Shown piece by piece: positions 15,309 through 25,036 of a stretch of 64,000 bases of DNA; the stretch's first letter is position 1; every line of letters starts with the position of its first letter. The notes under the pieces were generated by a model. It was given only the letters and a program-made list of their open reading frames with translations, did no database searches and was not told the origin of the DNA. The translations under genes were made by a program, and so were the position numbers. The DNA is from Candidatus Saccharimonadota bacterium (lineage in GTDB: Bacteria; Patescibacteriota; Saccharimonadia; Saccharimonadales; Saccharimonadaceae), in assembly GCA_009785325.1 (NCBI GenBank), contig WQWN01000006.1, positions 1 to 64,000 on the forward strand, written 5' to 3'.

Positions 15309-18300
15309 CTAAAACCCCCAAGTCCTTCGAGGTGTAGTGGGTGCAACTATAGAAGACCCTCCTCTCCGTGCACCAAATATTGAGTCAAGCATTGAGCCTA
15401 GTGTGCGTCTATCGCTTACATTCGTACTATTCATGATCGCCAGAATCGTCTCGTCGTCCATGTCTGTAATATCGAAGTGTGCGATATTCCTTTCAAACAT
15501 AAAGTCCATCTGAAGGTCGGATATATGATTCATGCCGCTACCATTCATATTGTCCTCCACCTTTTTGTCGATGAAGAATAGTGCCATCATTGTTTTTCTA
15601 TGTACTTCGGCATCACTGTCGTCGTCAAACACGATACAGTCCCTATCAAGAGCCCTATCTTCTGGCGTCCCTCTACCATTAAGAGGATTATCAAACCCCC
15701 TAGTCATACATTGCTCTTCAAATCTCAATAATGGATTCTGCCAAACACAACCTATCCCACAGTCATAGTATCCATGAGGCAACAATGTGATTTCGCCGAA
15801 GTCTGCACTGTTTTCATCTATATTTACCCGTACAGGAGGCATAAAGCCATTTCTCTGGAAGTCTGTAAAATAATCTAGAACTCTATCTGGGCTAGTGTGT
15901 TCCGCTGTTAGCCATCCTGCAGGAATAGCATATATAGGATTGCAAAATGGATCTGTTGCGATTCCTTCTAGCGCTGCTTCTTCGCATGCATCTCGGGAAT
16001 TATTAAAGTCAGAAACTCTAAAGGCGCTCGCAGAAGGTAGTAAAGGAACCATGGCAGACCTTGACAATGAACTTACAGTGGAGAATACTCCCACTACCGA
16101 TGATAGGCCCATCGCATGCGGAATTATACTAGAAGCCAGATTGCCCATAAAAGTATGTGGACTAGATATATCAAACGGGCTCAGCCTTGCTCGTTCATCT
16201 TCTGCCACCATCGCTATATACGCATCGAACTCTGCCTGTACTGCTGCTGCTCTCTGAACGCCCAGCGCGAGATTTCCATTCTGAGCCGCCACTTCTGCGT
16301 GTTTCGCTCCAGCCCCCACTATTGTACAGTCCATCATGGTTTGACCCACTAGGTATGCGCACACTTCTCCCTTAGCGATCTGGGCAATCCTCTCAATCGC
16401 AAGATTAATTAAGAACGGCATAGCCAACCGCGCCCCTATTCTAAGTACGCCTGTCGCAAACTTAAACGCACCTCGCTTTGTTGCAAGTTTCTTGAGCGTA
16501 CGACTTATATAAGCTCTTATTGTTACAGTTAGCGCACTTTTGACGCCCGCCGCCGCCGCCTGCTTAGCGCCAGCCGCAACCTTTCCAATACCAGGTATTA
16601 GCATTACAGCAAAGCTAGCAACGGCAATCCCGACTCCAAGCGCAGGATTGAGAGCAATTTGACAAACTGGATTCATTGCAGCATGATTCGCGATAGTAAG
16701 AAAGAGACCAATAGCAATCGCCAGGCCTCCAGTGGCCCCTGGCGCAAAGCCCACTAAGCTCCCGCCAACATCATCTATTTCTTGGTCGTGTGCGAGCCAC
16801 TGAAAAGATTGACTCTCAGGTCCAGTCATAGGGTCACTCGGAGCTGCGTGGTTATCGACGAAATCTCTCCAGTCTCTATCCAGATGCTCAATGTCCACCT
16901 CCTCATTCTGATCACCACTACCTTCGGCAATTGTTATGTACGACGCAGGTTCGAATATCGCATGTCCAAAAGCTCCTATTACATCAGGGTCTGCACGTCC
17001 AGCTCTTATACTGTCTGCATTAGCTAGAGCCTGGGTCGCCGCGCTCATGATATCTTGTCTCTGTAGTGTTCTAACTAGTTGGTGTGCAGAGTCTACCAAA
17101 TTAGCAGCTAGGCATATCTTATAGGCCCAATCCATAACGTTCAGGAATCTTCCTATATTTCGTGCAAGTCTCGCCGCCCCCGCACCGCCTTCTCCAACAA
17201 ACGCATCGAAGTCAGAATTAATAGCATCTATTGCTTGACGTGCTTGTGCGGCCTTTGCATTTGCAGCTCTAGCATCTGCAACAGACACCCCTGCTGCTGG
17301 CACAAGAGAGCCATCTGTTGCTACTTCGAGAACCTGCTCCACGCCATCGACTATATCGATCACGAAGGGGTCTTGAGCTCCAGACATACCCCCTCCGCGA
17401 CCAGGTACTGTATTTTGCTGATTCATCTGCTGCAAAGCTCTTTGCTGTCCTGTGAGATTCGGATCTTGAACTTCTGGTCCACCCGGTGTTGTGCCACGCA
17501 AGTTTTGAGGTCTTATCCCTAGTCGAGTCCTTATACTTCTAATTTTCGAGTCAAACCAATTCGCCACCCTGCTTCTATACACTCGGTCTATTCGTTTTCT
17601 GAACTCAACGTCATTATTAAACCTAGTCGTAAACTCTTCCGGCCCTATACCGGGACCAGTAGTTCCCTTGTCTCGTATTCGCACAATCTCTCCTCTACTA
17701 AGAGTTCCACCAGGCTCGATAATTCGCCCGTCAGCCCCAATAAGGTCAAAGTTTTGGCTCAGTCTCCTTGCTGTCCTAGCATTTACTCTGCTGAATCTCG
17801 CATGACTGGTTGGAGTAAAAGTCACCAAATCAGAAGTCGGTCTCGCAAGTTTCTGCCTCATAATTCGGGCTGTTCTATGTGTACTTGTGAACCCCACCAT
17901 ATCATAGCGACTAGAAATCAGAGAAGTTAAATGCTGCATAAATATCCCCTGCCCCACGAATCCACCCATACCCACCATGATAAACGTCATAATACCTAAT
18001 ACTCCGCCAGTTGGCCCTATTTTTCTCAGTAGTAATCCGCCACGCTTTTTTCTACCACCCAGTCTTCCTTTTCTTGGCTTCGTTCCGACGCTTGATGTAA
18101 TATCTCCCTCACCTTGCTTCACCCGATCAAGTGAGTTATTCTCAGCACCACCTCTTCCAAAAGCTTCCTCACCACTCCCTCTTTCGCGCCTATTTAGTTC
18201 ATCTCTAGTGTCAGAGACCCCATATCCCTCACGTCCTCTGTCTGCGCGCTTCATTTCCTTCTCCTCTGCCCGCCTCCGTTTTTCTCTTTCGTGTTCTTCC

Positions 18301-18335
18301 TTTACACGTTCTCGTTCAGTCCAGCTATTCATCAT
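15309..18335 (-). CDS. Large multi-span membrane protein of the secretion operon
   Basis: A 1008-residue protein of no recognised family. Residues 1-100 are highly charged (ERERVKEEHEREKRRRAEEK) and then Arg/Gly/Lys-rich. A first membrane span lies near residues 108-135 (GGVLGIMTFIMVGMGGFVGQ). A Gln/Gly-rich linker region (about 270-330) is followed by a cluster of hydrophobic segments between about 510 and 650 (GLAIAIGLFLTIANHAAM, GVGIAVASFAVMLIPGIGKV, FLINLAIERIAQIA). A soluble Cys-containing C-terminal region ends in a basic tail. It lies between the VirB6-like gene and the wall hydrolase, 28 nt after the former. It may be a secretion-channel part or a delivered effector; the sequence does not decide. 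Confidence 0.7.
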   Translation of the reverse strand: MMNSWTERERVKEEHEREKRRRAEEKEMKRADRGREGYGVSDTRDELNRRERGSGEEAFGRGGAENNSLDRVKQGEGDITSSVGTKPRKGRLGGRKKRGGLLLRKIGPTGGVLGIMTFIMVGMGGFVGQGIFMQHLTSLISSRYDMVGFTSTHRTARIMRQKLARPTSDLVTFTPTSHARFSRVNARTARRLSQNFDLIGADGRIIEPGGTLSRGEIVRIRDKGTTGPGIGPEEFTTRFNNDVEFRKRIDRVYRSRVANWFDSKIRSIRTRLGIRPQNLRGTTPGGPEVQDPNLTGQQRALQQMNQQNTVPGRGGGMSGAQDPFVIDIVDGVEQVLEVATDGSLVPAAGVSVADARAANAKAAQARQAIDAINSDFDAFVGEGGAGAARLARNIGRFLNVMDWAYKICLAANLVDSAHQLVRTLQRQDIMSAATQALANADSIRAGRADPDVIGAFGHAIFEPASYITIAEGSGDQNEEVDIEHLDRDWRDFVDNHAAPSDPMTGPESQSFQWLAHDQEIDDVGGSLVGFAPGATGGLAIAIGLFLTIANHAAMNPVCQIALNPALGVGIAVASFAVMLIPGIGKVAAGAKQAAAAGVKSALTVTIRAYISRTLKKLATKRGAFKFATGVLRIGARLAMPFLINLAIERIAQIAKGEVCAYLVGQTMMDCTIVGAGAKHAEVAAQNGNLALGVQRAAAVQAEFDAYIAMVAEDERARLSPFDISSPHTFMGNLASSIIPHAMGLSSVVGVFSTVSSLSRSAMVPLLPSASAFRVSDFNNSRDACEEAALEGIATDPFCNPIYAIPAGWLTAEHTSPDRVLDYFTDFQRNGFMPPVRVNIDENSADFGEITLLPHGYYDCGIGCVWQNPLLRFEEQCMTRGFDNPLNGRGTPEDRALDRDCIVFDDDSDAEVHRKTMMALFFIDKKVEDNMNGSGMNHISDLQMDFMFERNIAHFDITDMDDETILAIMNSTNVSDRRTLGSMLDSIFGARRGGSSIVAPTTPRRTWGF

Positions 18336-18363
18336 AAGTTACAATCCAAATATAGTGTCATTA

Positions 18364-21300
18364 TTAAGATTCTCCAGAGGAAGACCCAGAGGAAGACCCA
18401 GAGGAAGACCCAGAGGAAGACCCAGAGGAAGACCCAGAGGAAGACCCACCTGCCCCTCCAAGCCCAAGCCCAAGTGCCGTAACCGCCTCTTCGTTGGCCG
18501 CTAGATTACTCCTCTTACTCATAGCGCTAGCTCGACGCCTAGACTCACTCCTGACAGACCACACAGTATCTTTACCAACAACTTTCCCTGTTGACTTACC
18601 ATTCGCAGTCACAACATGACCATCCCTATTGAATCCTAGTTCTTGAGTTGCTGCCACCTCGGCTGCCCTCGCCTGGTCTGAAGTCGTATCAGTCGCTGAG
18701 ATACCAAACTGATCTCGGTATCTCGCTAAGTAGCCTGCATGAATGTCTTGTGCGTCTGTTTGAGTATTGCCAGAGTCTGGTTGACTTGCAATTTTATCAT
18801 ACATCTTTTGCGTAGCTCTGTAGTCTTGAGTACTAGTATCATCAGAATTCATGCCTGCCAAAGAGGAGTCGAACGACTCTTTATGATCTGCGCTAGTCAT
18901 AGACCCGCTCTGGTGACGTATTTTATTCTTATCAGTGATCTTACCTTTAACTATAATTTTCTCGCCAGTAATAGGGTCTACGTCTTCAGCCATCTTGCTT
19001 GCTTGTTGATACACAGTACTCCCGAGTAGTTTCTGTTGCTCCATTGAGTCACTGCTTTTTGCGTATGCTCCAGTTCTTTTTCCGTCCTCGTTCGTTACGG
19101 CGTATTGTTTCCCACGCCCCGTTGCCGCTGCATTACTCCCCAGAACACCAAGGGGAATTGTTTTACCAAAGGCTCGCACTTGCCCTGCTGCCCTAGCCTG
19201 ATTAGCTCTGGATTTTATATTATACAAGTTAGCAGCTCCACCTCTACCTTTATAAGTACCTTCCTTAACCTGCTTACTTCTATCTGTTCGTTTTTTCTGT
19301 TGAAGCTTATTGAAGTCAGACCCTTTGTACTTCCTATCCATACCCACCCTAGCACGCCTGCTCGCACCACTTGCCATTCCACTTACTCTAGCTCCTACCG
19401 TACCTAATGCATTCAGTGATCCGCGCGCTAATGTGAATACCGCAAAATACGGCAGCACTAGCATCATAGCCGCTATAATTCCCGTCATAATACCACCGGT
19501 GGTTTCGTCATTTGCTCCCACATTAATCATGGTACTAAACAGTTGCCCTGCTCCTACTACTAATGCACATAGTGGATATATTACGAGAAGGGCTTTAAAG
19601 ACCTTAAACCATTTCTGAAACATCGGTTTCGTGAAAGGTAACATGTAGCATACAAAGGCAATTGGTGAAAGAGCTACTAGTGCGAGAATTATAACCTGTC
19701 GACCTTCTAGAATAAGAAACATCATCAGTAGAGCAATCAAACCCGAAATGACTGCAATTCCCAGCATAGCAAGTAGTCCCCAGAGTCCTCCACCCAGAGC
19801 AAGTCCAACTCCGCCAGCTAATATGACAGCAACTATCACACCAAAGAAACCAGCAACACCATCGCCAGTTCTGGCCGCAGAAAGCGCTTCTGGTGGCGTA
19901 CCACCAACCAGACCTTCGGATATCCCCCTAAACAACCCCGCTATTTGAGAGCCTAATATATTAGAGAGGTCTACTGCCACCTGGCTAATTATGAACGACA
20001 GATTAACTAGTACTGCCCCTATGATTATGTTCGGTAACATCTTCTTGATTCCATAATTTGAGACCCCAATACCAGTTACCTGGGATAAAATTACGATTAA
20101 TAGAAATATTACCATAAATATATTTGCGAAATTCCTAAATTCCACCCACACCTGATACGCTCCCGACGGAGACGTCTCAGAAGCAGTTAATAGTTCGGGG
20201 TTAATGTGCATACGGGTCATGATTTCTGCATATAGCCATCCCATCATCTGGTCGGCTAACCTAATTACCGGACAGATTATCCATCCCAAAGCTCCGATGT
20301 CACACTGTACGGCGCTTCCCGCCCCCAGCCCGTCTCCATCTGTGATAATCAGCGAAGGGTCTTCGGCCGCTTCTTCATTCCGCTGTTCGATTAGTGTTGC
20401 GGCTGCATCAGTAAATCTACCAGCACCCAGATTAGTCGCTACGTCAGAGCATGTTGTTCTCCATCTACTACTACCACTCCCCCCCGGCGGTCCAGCTGAC
20501 ATACTCCAAGTAGAAGTCGGACTTTGGCTATTTTGCATAAAATCTCTTTGTTCACGAGTTCCATCTGAATTCAATACATACACGGTGTATATATGGAGAG
20601 ACGTAGACCCAAACCCCCCTACTTCTCGACCTGTCGTCCCATCGGACGGATCTGCACAGACTGCCAGGAAATGATGCATGTTAACCCAATACATCTCAGC
20701 GTCTGTAAAAGAAAGCATAGGATCGTTACCGCTACTAGACCACGTATGAGTACCTTGAGGTATGAAGGTAGCATGGTTATTATCAAAAACTCGCTCCCGC
20801 ATCAGTCTTTCTAAGTAAGAGATTCTGTTATTGCGACTCCTAGGTACATATCTGTCTGTCCATGTGGCGCATGGCACATTATGTTCGCTACCAGCAGCGG
20901 ACCAGAGAGGATTTGAGTTTGTAGGAGCGAGTATACCAGGCTCACTATTATTTACACTCATAGCGTCACACACAAAATCCATCCTAGTTATACCCCAGAG
21001 AGTTAGTGCTGCGTTCAATAAACTATCGTCACTATTACCACAAGAAACGAGCGTGTTATTGGAGCTATTGTTAACAACGGTATGTAGCCATTCTCCCCAC
21101 TGCCTTGTTGAGCTTACACTAAACAGGCGGGGGTTGTTTCCTCGTGTTCTGTTATTAGGGATATAATTACCACCCCAGACGTTATCAAAGTTGAAGTTAT
21201 TTTGAAACACACAGTCGTGGATTTGTTGATAAAACATTTTTGCTCGCGAAGTCCATGCGGCATCGTATGTCACACTGCTCGCGTGGACTTCGTGTTGTTG

Positions 21301-21429
21301 TTGGGGCACAAGGAAAATAGCAAGTGCAAGTACTAGACCAGAGGCTATTATAGCAAATAGCCATCCTATAGGCGGTTTTGTCTTTGGGTTTCTAGCTATC
21401 TTCTCTTCAAATAAGATTTTTAGTAACAT
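18364..21429 (-). CDS. VirB6/TrbL-like T4SS channel protein
   Basis: A 1021-residue protein. An N-terminal span (WLFAIIASGLVLALAIFLV) leads to an exterior domain of about 350 residues. A VirB6-type core of about seven helices, residues 425-690, follows (FANIFMVIFLLIVILSQVTG, GLIALLMMFLILEGRQVIIL, WFKVFKALLVIYPLCALVVG). A long basic, disordered cytoplasmic tail ends in six SSSG repeats encoded by a 12-bp tandem repeat. VirB6 proteins line the inner-membrane channel of type IV secretion systems. The ATG directly follows the TAG of the upstream gene. The extended N- and C-terminal regions are far larger than in classical VirB6. Confidence 0.82.
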   Translation of the reverse strand: MLLKILFEEKIARNPKTKPPIGWLFAIIASGLVLALAIFLVPQQQHEVHASSVTYDAAWTSRAKMFYQQIHDCVFQNNFNFDNVWGGNYIPNNRTRGNNPRLFSVSSTRQWGEWLHTVVNNSSNNTLVSCGNSDDSLLNAALTLWGITRMDFVCDAMSVNNSEPGILAPTNSNPLWSAAGSEHNVPCATWTDRYVPRSRNNRISYLERLMRERVFDNNHATFIPQGTHTWSSSGNDPMLSFTDAEMYWVNMHHFLAVCADPSDGTTGREVGGFGSTSLHIYTVYVLNSDGTREQRDFMQNSQSPTSTWSMSAGPPGGSGSSRWRTTCSDVATNLGAGRFTDAAATLIEQRNEEAAEDPSLIITDGDGLGAGSAVQCDIGALGWIICPVIRLADQMMGWLYAEIMTRMHINPELLTASETSPSGAYQVWVEFRNFANIFMVIFLLIVILSQVTGIGVSNYGIKKMLPNIIIGAVLVNLSFIISQVAVDLSNILGSQIAGLFRGISEGLVGGTPPEALSAARTGDGVAGFFGVIVAVILAGGVGLALGGGLWGLLAMLGIAVISGLIALLMMFLILEGRQVIILALVALSPIAFVCYMLPFTKPMFQKWFKVFKALLVIYPLCALVVGAGQLFSTMINVGANDETTGGIMTGIIAAMMLVLPYFAVFTLARGSLNALGTVGARVSGMASGASRRARVGMDRKYKGSDFNKLQQKKRTDRSKQVKEGTYKGRGGAANLYNIKSRANQARAAGQVRAFGKTIPLGVLGSNAAATGRGKQYAVTNEDGKRTGAYAKSSDSMEQQKLLGSTVYQQASKMAEDVDPITGEKIIVKGKITDKNKIRHQSGSMTSADHKESFDSSLAGMNSDDTSTQDYRATQKMYDKIASQPDSGNTQTDAQDIHAGYLARYRDQFGISATDTTSDQARAAEVAATQELGFNRDGHVVTANGKSTGKVVGKDTVWSVRSESRRRASAMSKRSNLAANEEAVTALGLGLGGAGGSSSGSSSGSSSGSSSGSSSGSSSGES
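18375..18448. repeat. 12-bp tandem repeat in the virB6-like gene
   Basis: CCAGAGGAAGAC is repeated about six times with no visible change, encoding repeated Ser-Ser-Ser-Gly on the minus strand. It is likely to change length by slippage without shifting the frame. Confidence 0.93.
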
Positions 21430-22353
21430 CTACTCTTCTCCATATGTACGCCCATACACAATATCCGATAAGCTACTCAGTAATTCTCCAATCCGATTAA
21501 CCTCAGACTGTGCAGATAAGGCGTTTTGTGTAAAGCTCTCCAGATGTCTTTCGAACCTAGCGACTATATTCTGAAGCTGTCGTTCTATATTTTCCATCTC
21601 TACCTCATTAATCTCGCAATTCCCATCAAAACATGCCTGCATAACACTATATATAACGTCAGTATATTCACCGTAGATAGCGACGGATGTTTCTGCAAAT
21701 TCGCGTATTACTCCATCATCAGAGTCTAGAAGTGAGGAGAAACTCTCCACAGCCCTCATTTCGCGGTATTCTCTAATAGAGGACGGGCTAGCGCCCTCCA
21801 GCCTCCATTCTAGTTGCAGTTCGGGACTTAAGGGGCCATTAGCGGACATAAAGTCTACTATAATCTCCAAGCGATTTATTCGGGCTGCTATCATATCATT
21901 ATTCTTCAGCATTTCATCTAGAATCTCTCGTATGGTTGCATTTCTGATAACTCCCGAGTGTATGTGAGTAAAGGTCTGTAAATAATTATTGAATGATTCA
22001 TATAGAATATCGGACTGACGTATTGAAACTGCACTTTCTTGTTGCTGTAGTTCCCCGGTCGTCGAAGGAGCTGTTACACCACCCTCTTCATCTTCGCTCC
22101 ATACGAATAGCTGTCTACCGCTAATAGTATTATTCCATACATCCTCAAAAGCTTCCCATTTTTCTGTTAGGTTACCTAGCGTATTCGAATCTATAGTAGT
22201 ACGATTACCTATCATGAGAAACACAGCCAAGACTGACATCACCAACACTACCATGACACCTCCGGCAATTACTAGAACCCTTTTGCTTATGCCCCGCTTC
22301 GCTGGTGGATTAGGAGTCAAATACACATACCCATCACTAGATCCATTATCCAT
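21430..22353 (-). CDS. Single-span membrane protein, first gene of the secretion operon
   Basis: A 307-residue protein with a short cytoplasmic N-terminus, one membrane span (VLVIAGGVMVVLVMSVLAVF, about residues 26-47) and an exterior helical domain of about 250 residues. The latter has two close Cys (QACFDGNCEINEVEM) and coiled-coil potential at the C-terminus. The second of two nearby ATGs is preferred: it lies 6 nt after TATAAT, the leaderless spacing seen across the window. The stop TAG abuts the ATG of the VirB6-like gene. It is plausibly an accessory of the secretion complex; no family is recognised. Confidence 0.7.
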   Translation of the reverse strand: MDNGSSDGYVYLTPNPPAKRGISKRVLVIAGGVMVVLVMSVLAVFLMIGNRTTIDSNTLGNLTEKWEAFEDVWNNTISGRQLFVWSEDEEGGVTAPSTTGELQQQESAVSIRQSDILYESFNNYLQTFTHIHSGVIRNATIREILDEMLKNNDMIAARINRLEIIVDFMSANGPLSPELQLEWRLEGASPSSIREYREMRAVESFSSLLDSDDGVIREFAETSVAIYGEYTDVIYSVMQACFDGNCEINEVEMENIERQLQNIVARFERHLESFTQNALSAQSEVNRIGELLSSLSDIVYGRTYGEE

Positions 22354-22359
22354 AACCAT

Positions 22360-22365
22360 ATTATA
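22360..22365 (-). promoter_or_regulatory. -10 element of the secretion operon
   Basis: TATAAT, then ATGGTT, then ATG on the minus strand. It heads the five-gene operon that runs down to 11680. Confidence 0.65.
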
Positions 22366-22415
22366 TATAACCGCACATGTTTATACAACTACAAAGCCAG
22401 ACCTTCATCCCATGC

Positions 22416-22421
22416 TACAAT
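22416..22421 (+). promoter_or_regulatory. -10 element, leaderless rlmH
   Basis: TACAAT, 6 nt, then ATG at 22428. Confidence 0.65.
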
Positions 22422-22427
22422 TACCCC

Positions 22428-22877
22428 ATGATCCGCATCATCACCATCGGTAAACGCCACACTCCCGAGCTCGCTGCCCTCATTCAGGACTACGAGAAGC
22501 GCCTCCGCCCGCCCTTCACTCTCACATGGACTCTCCTCCCAAACTCCCCCAACACAAACCCCACCTCCGACGAATCTAAACAAATCCTCACCAAAATCAC
22601 CCCCTCCGATTTCGTCATCCTCCTCGACGAAACTGGCAAAAATCTCTCCTCACCCGAACTCAGCCAACTCCTCACAGCTCAAATCAATAACTCCAAACAA
22701 ATCACCCTCATCATCGGCGGCGCTTACGGCGTCTCGCCAGAAATAAAACAACGCGCCAACTTCATCTGGTCGCTCTCAAATCTCGTCTTTCCTCATCAAA
22801 TCGTCCGCCTCATCCTCACAGAGCAAATCTACCGCGCCCAAACAATCACTCAAAACCATCCCTATCACCACACCTAA
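22428..22877 (+). CDS. rlmH: 23S rRNA (pseudouridine1915-N3)-methyltransferase RlmH
   Basis: A 149-residue SPOUT-class methyltransferase that methylates pseudouridine 1915 in helix 69 of 23S rRNA using S-adenosylmethionine. The N-terminal strand IRIITIGK, FVILLDETGKNLSSPEL and the cofactor knot LIIGGAYGVSPEIKQRAN are all present. So is the C-terminal LSNLVFPHQIVRLILTEQIYRA. Length matches the family (about 155). The start at 22428 gives the normal N-terminus and lies 6 nt after TACAAT, so the mRNA should be leaderless. It is divergent from the secretion operon. Confidence 0.97.
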   Translation: MIRIITIGKRHTPELAALIQDYEKRLRPPFTLTWTLLPNSPNTNPTSDESKQILTKITPSDFVILLDETGKNLSSPELSQLLTAQINNSKQITLIIGGAYGVSPEIKQRANFIWSLSNLVFPHQIVRLILTEQIYRAQTITQNHPYHHT

Positions 22878-22910
22878 ACTCAGACCCAAAAACCCCACTC
22901 CAACCCAAAT

Positions 22911-22943
22911 AAAAACCCGCCAGCATTAAAGCCAGCGGGGTTT
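22911..22943. terminator. Bidirectional terminator, rlmH / 22993 gene
   Basis: AAAACCCGC...GCGGGGTTT with an internal CAGC/GCCAG pairing and ATTAAA loop, flanked by A and T runs. Confidence 0.75.
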
Positions 22944-22992
22944 CAAAATGTTCTAGCTACAGCGATTCAATTCGCCGTAACCTCACGAGTAA

Positions 22993-24852
22993 CTAATCGT
23001 CGCTCGTCGCTCTTTCGAGGAAGTCGGCCTGCTGTTCTGGTGTCAGTAACTCCCACCAGTCTCGAAATCTTTCATCATCCATGACAGCAGGGTTTTCACG
23101 CAGTGCCTCCAGGCGTAATTCCAGTTCAGCGTCCGTCACAATCTGCTCAATTTCACCCATGATGAAATCAAATTCCAGATTATTAAACGAGAATACGCTC
23201 CATCGGTACTGATCAGTTGCCATTACTTGCAGGCGCACTCTATCACCTTCTCTGGTAATCAGCGCATCAGATCGCGAAGTATCTGTCGCAAACAACCTAT
23301 CCTCATGACCAGACACAATGAAGCTGAAAAACGTATTACCACCCCGAACATAAGGCGTCCATCGGACAATATATCCTTCGACTTCAACCATATTAGCTGT
23401 CGCGGTAAATAGCCCGCCCGCACCAGCCTCATGAAGCCTCATACGGTAATTTTGTTCAGCCTGTCGAATCGTTGTTCCAATTCCTACAATCTGATGCTGC
23501 CGGATATTTACGAGAGCAAAAGCCCGCACCATCCGACTTGCAGGATCCACCAGTGTCATAAAATACGTCGGCTGTCCTTCGATGATCGTCGGAATCGGAA
23601 ATGTAGCCAGATATTCCTGCGCCCTCACTTGATCGTCACCGATCGCTGCGAGTTGCGCCGCATGTTCCGTCGCTCCCACCATCCCATAGTGTCGCACTTC
23701 TTTTGTACGCAGATTTGTCAGCAGGAATCCGATAGTGCTTTCATCAGCACCACGATATGAAGTCAACGAATCAAAAAGATAAACTTGCCCGTTGTTATAA
23801 ACTACAACGTTGCCTTCGTCGCTCTGAACCATTCCTGTTCGTGGACCAAACAAGCTATTCTGATTCCACCAGCCGCCAGAAAATCTGCCCCAGTTACCTA
23901 TTTGAGCTTCAATTAAGCTTTCCGGAAAAACACGATCTACCCACGCAGGCACATCATGTACGTCATATCTGGTAGCTTGACCAGTGACAGCATCCACTAT
24001 CACCACGCCAATCACGTCTGGTCCCCCCCATAACCCAATTTGATTTCGAATCAAAGGGACAATCCAAAACGGATGAAGATCATCATCGATCTGAAACCAG
24101 TGACCATATCGCAGCGCAAACGGCGCTTCTCTATGTACTATCCTCTCCAGTTTATCACCCCACGCTGCGTGGCCATTCGGCTGCACTCGAATTGGGTTAT
24201 AGGTGATAAGTCGCACATCTTCATCGTTAGTCATACTGACCATGATGAATCCCGGAGTTCCTTCTGGTCGCACTCGGTACTGAAAAAAGCCATTGTGCAA
24301 AATCGGCGCAACATAAAACAACTGCCCGCCGACCTCTTGTCTCATGTATTCGCCTACACTCATCGACGCGCCGACAGGACCAAGTTCGCCGAAGCGCTGA
24401 TTTCCTAGTACTTCAGCGTACGCCCTGTCGACCCACGGAATTTGTGTCGGGTCAAATGGCGGAATTTCTGTGTCTATAAACGGCACAGGTTCTGGCACGG
24501 TAATTTGTGTAGCCAGTGATCGTGAATGAATCATAGGACCGCTAAATATGTTACCGATAATCAGTAGAAAAACCACCGCGATAAACGGCAGCCATGCGTA
24601 ATGCATTTTCCTAAACCATCTTAAAAAGTACCCGACCCCATACGCGCTTCGAGATTTCCACTCTTCCCCACGCGCACGTCTCACTCCGTAAAGGAAAAAC
24701 ATGGCCGCCATCCCAAAAGTCCAAAGGATGTAATAGGAAAACGGCCCGCGCCCCAGCATATTAAACGGCAAATTCAACCTGAGTAGCCCCCATAAGAGCC
24801 AGCCCACCAACCAAACACAGCCAACAATCTTTAAAGTAATCCCTCTCTTCAT
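22993..24852 (-). CDS. Membrane protein with large exterior domain, 619 residues
   Basis: No family is recognised. There are three N-terminal membrane spans: IVGCVWLVGWLLWGLLRL, YYILWTFGMAAMFFLYGV and WLPFIAVVFLLIIGNIFSG. An exterior domain of about 480 residues follows, rich in beta strands and aromatic residues (GPDVIGVVIVDAVTGQATRY, GRFSGGWWNQNSLFG). GAGGAGGT before the ATG at 24852 fixes the start; the longer frame adds 27 residues without a ribosome site. The gene has its own -35/-10 promoter and a leader of about 100 nt. Aromatic-rich repeats suggest a surface or envelope function. Confidence 0.72.
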   Translation of the reverse strand: MKRGITLKIVGCVWLVGWLLWGLLRLNLPFNMLGRGPFSYYILWTFGMAAMFFLYGVRRARGEEWKSRSAYGVGYFLRWFRKMHYAWLPFIAVVFLLIIGNIFSGPMIHSRSLATQITVPEPVPFIDTEIPPFDPTQIPWVDRAYAEVLGNQRFGELGPVGASMSVGEYMRQEVGGQLFYVAPILHNGFFQYRVRPEGTPGFIMVSMTNDEDVRLITYNPIRVQPNGHAAWGDKLERIVHREAPFALRYGHWFQIDDDLHPFWIVPLIRNQIGLWGGPDVIGVVIVDAVTGQATRYDVHDVPAWVDRVFPESLIEAQIGNWGRFSGGWWNQNSLFGPRTGMVQSDEGNVVVYNNGQVYLFDSLTSYRGADESTIGFLLTNLRTKEVRHYGMVGATEHAAQLAAIGDDQVRAQEYLATFPIPTIIEGQPTYFMTLVDPASRMVRAFALVNIRQHQIVGIGTTIRQAEQNYRMRLHEAGAGGLFTATANMVEVEGYIVRWTPYVRGGNTFFSFIVSGHEDRLFATDTSRSDALITREGDRVRLQVMATDQYRWSVFSFNNLEFDFIMGEIEQIVTDAELELRLEALRENPAVMDDERFRDWWELLTPEQQADFLERATSDD

Positions 24853-24957
24853 AACACCAACCTCCTCAATTTTTAATATTCTAGCCCGCTCCAAGACTGT
24901 CTTACTGATTCCAATGAGAAACCAAGCAAACATTCGCCTCCGCTGACCAAGATCATA

Positions 24958-24986
24958 ACTCTAACACATCATCCCACCTCTGTCAA
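24958..24986 (-). promoter_or_regulatory. Promoter for the 22993-24852 gene
   Basis: On the minus strand TTGACA (24986-24981), 17 nt, TAGAGT (24963-24958). The leader is about 100 nt. Confidence 0.75.
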
Positions 24987-25036
24987 GTACCCCCGTCCTC
25001 AACCATACGCTATCCTCAGACAACCCCCTCCTTTAA

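Noticed and set aside
18360-18450. CRISPR array
   Set aside because: The repeat has no spacers and lies inside a coding frame.
17977-18504. 175-codon plus-strand frame across the 12-bp repeat
   Set aside because: It is the reverse reading of the repeat and the Arg/Glu-rich N-terminus of the 15309-18335 protein, giving RPRG repeats with no independent support.
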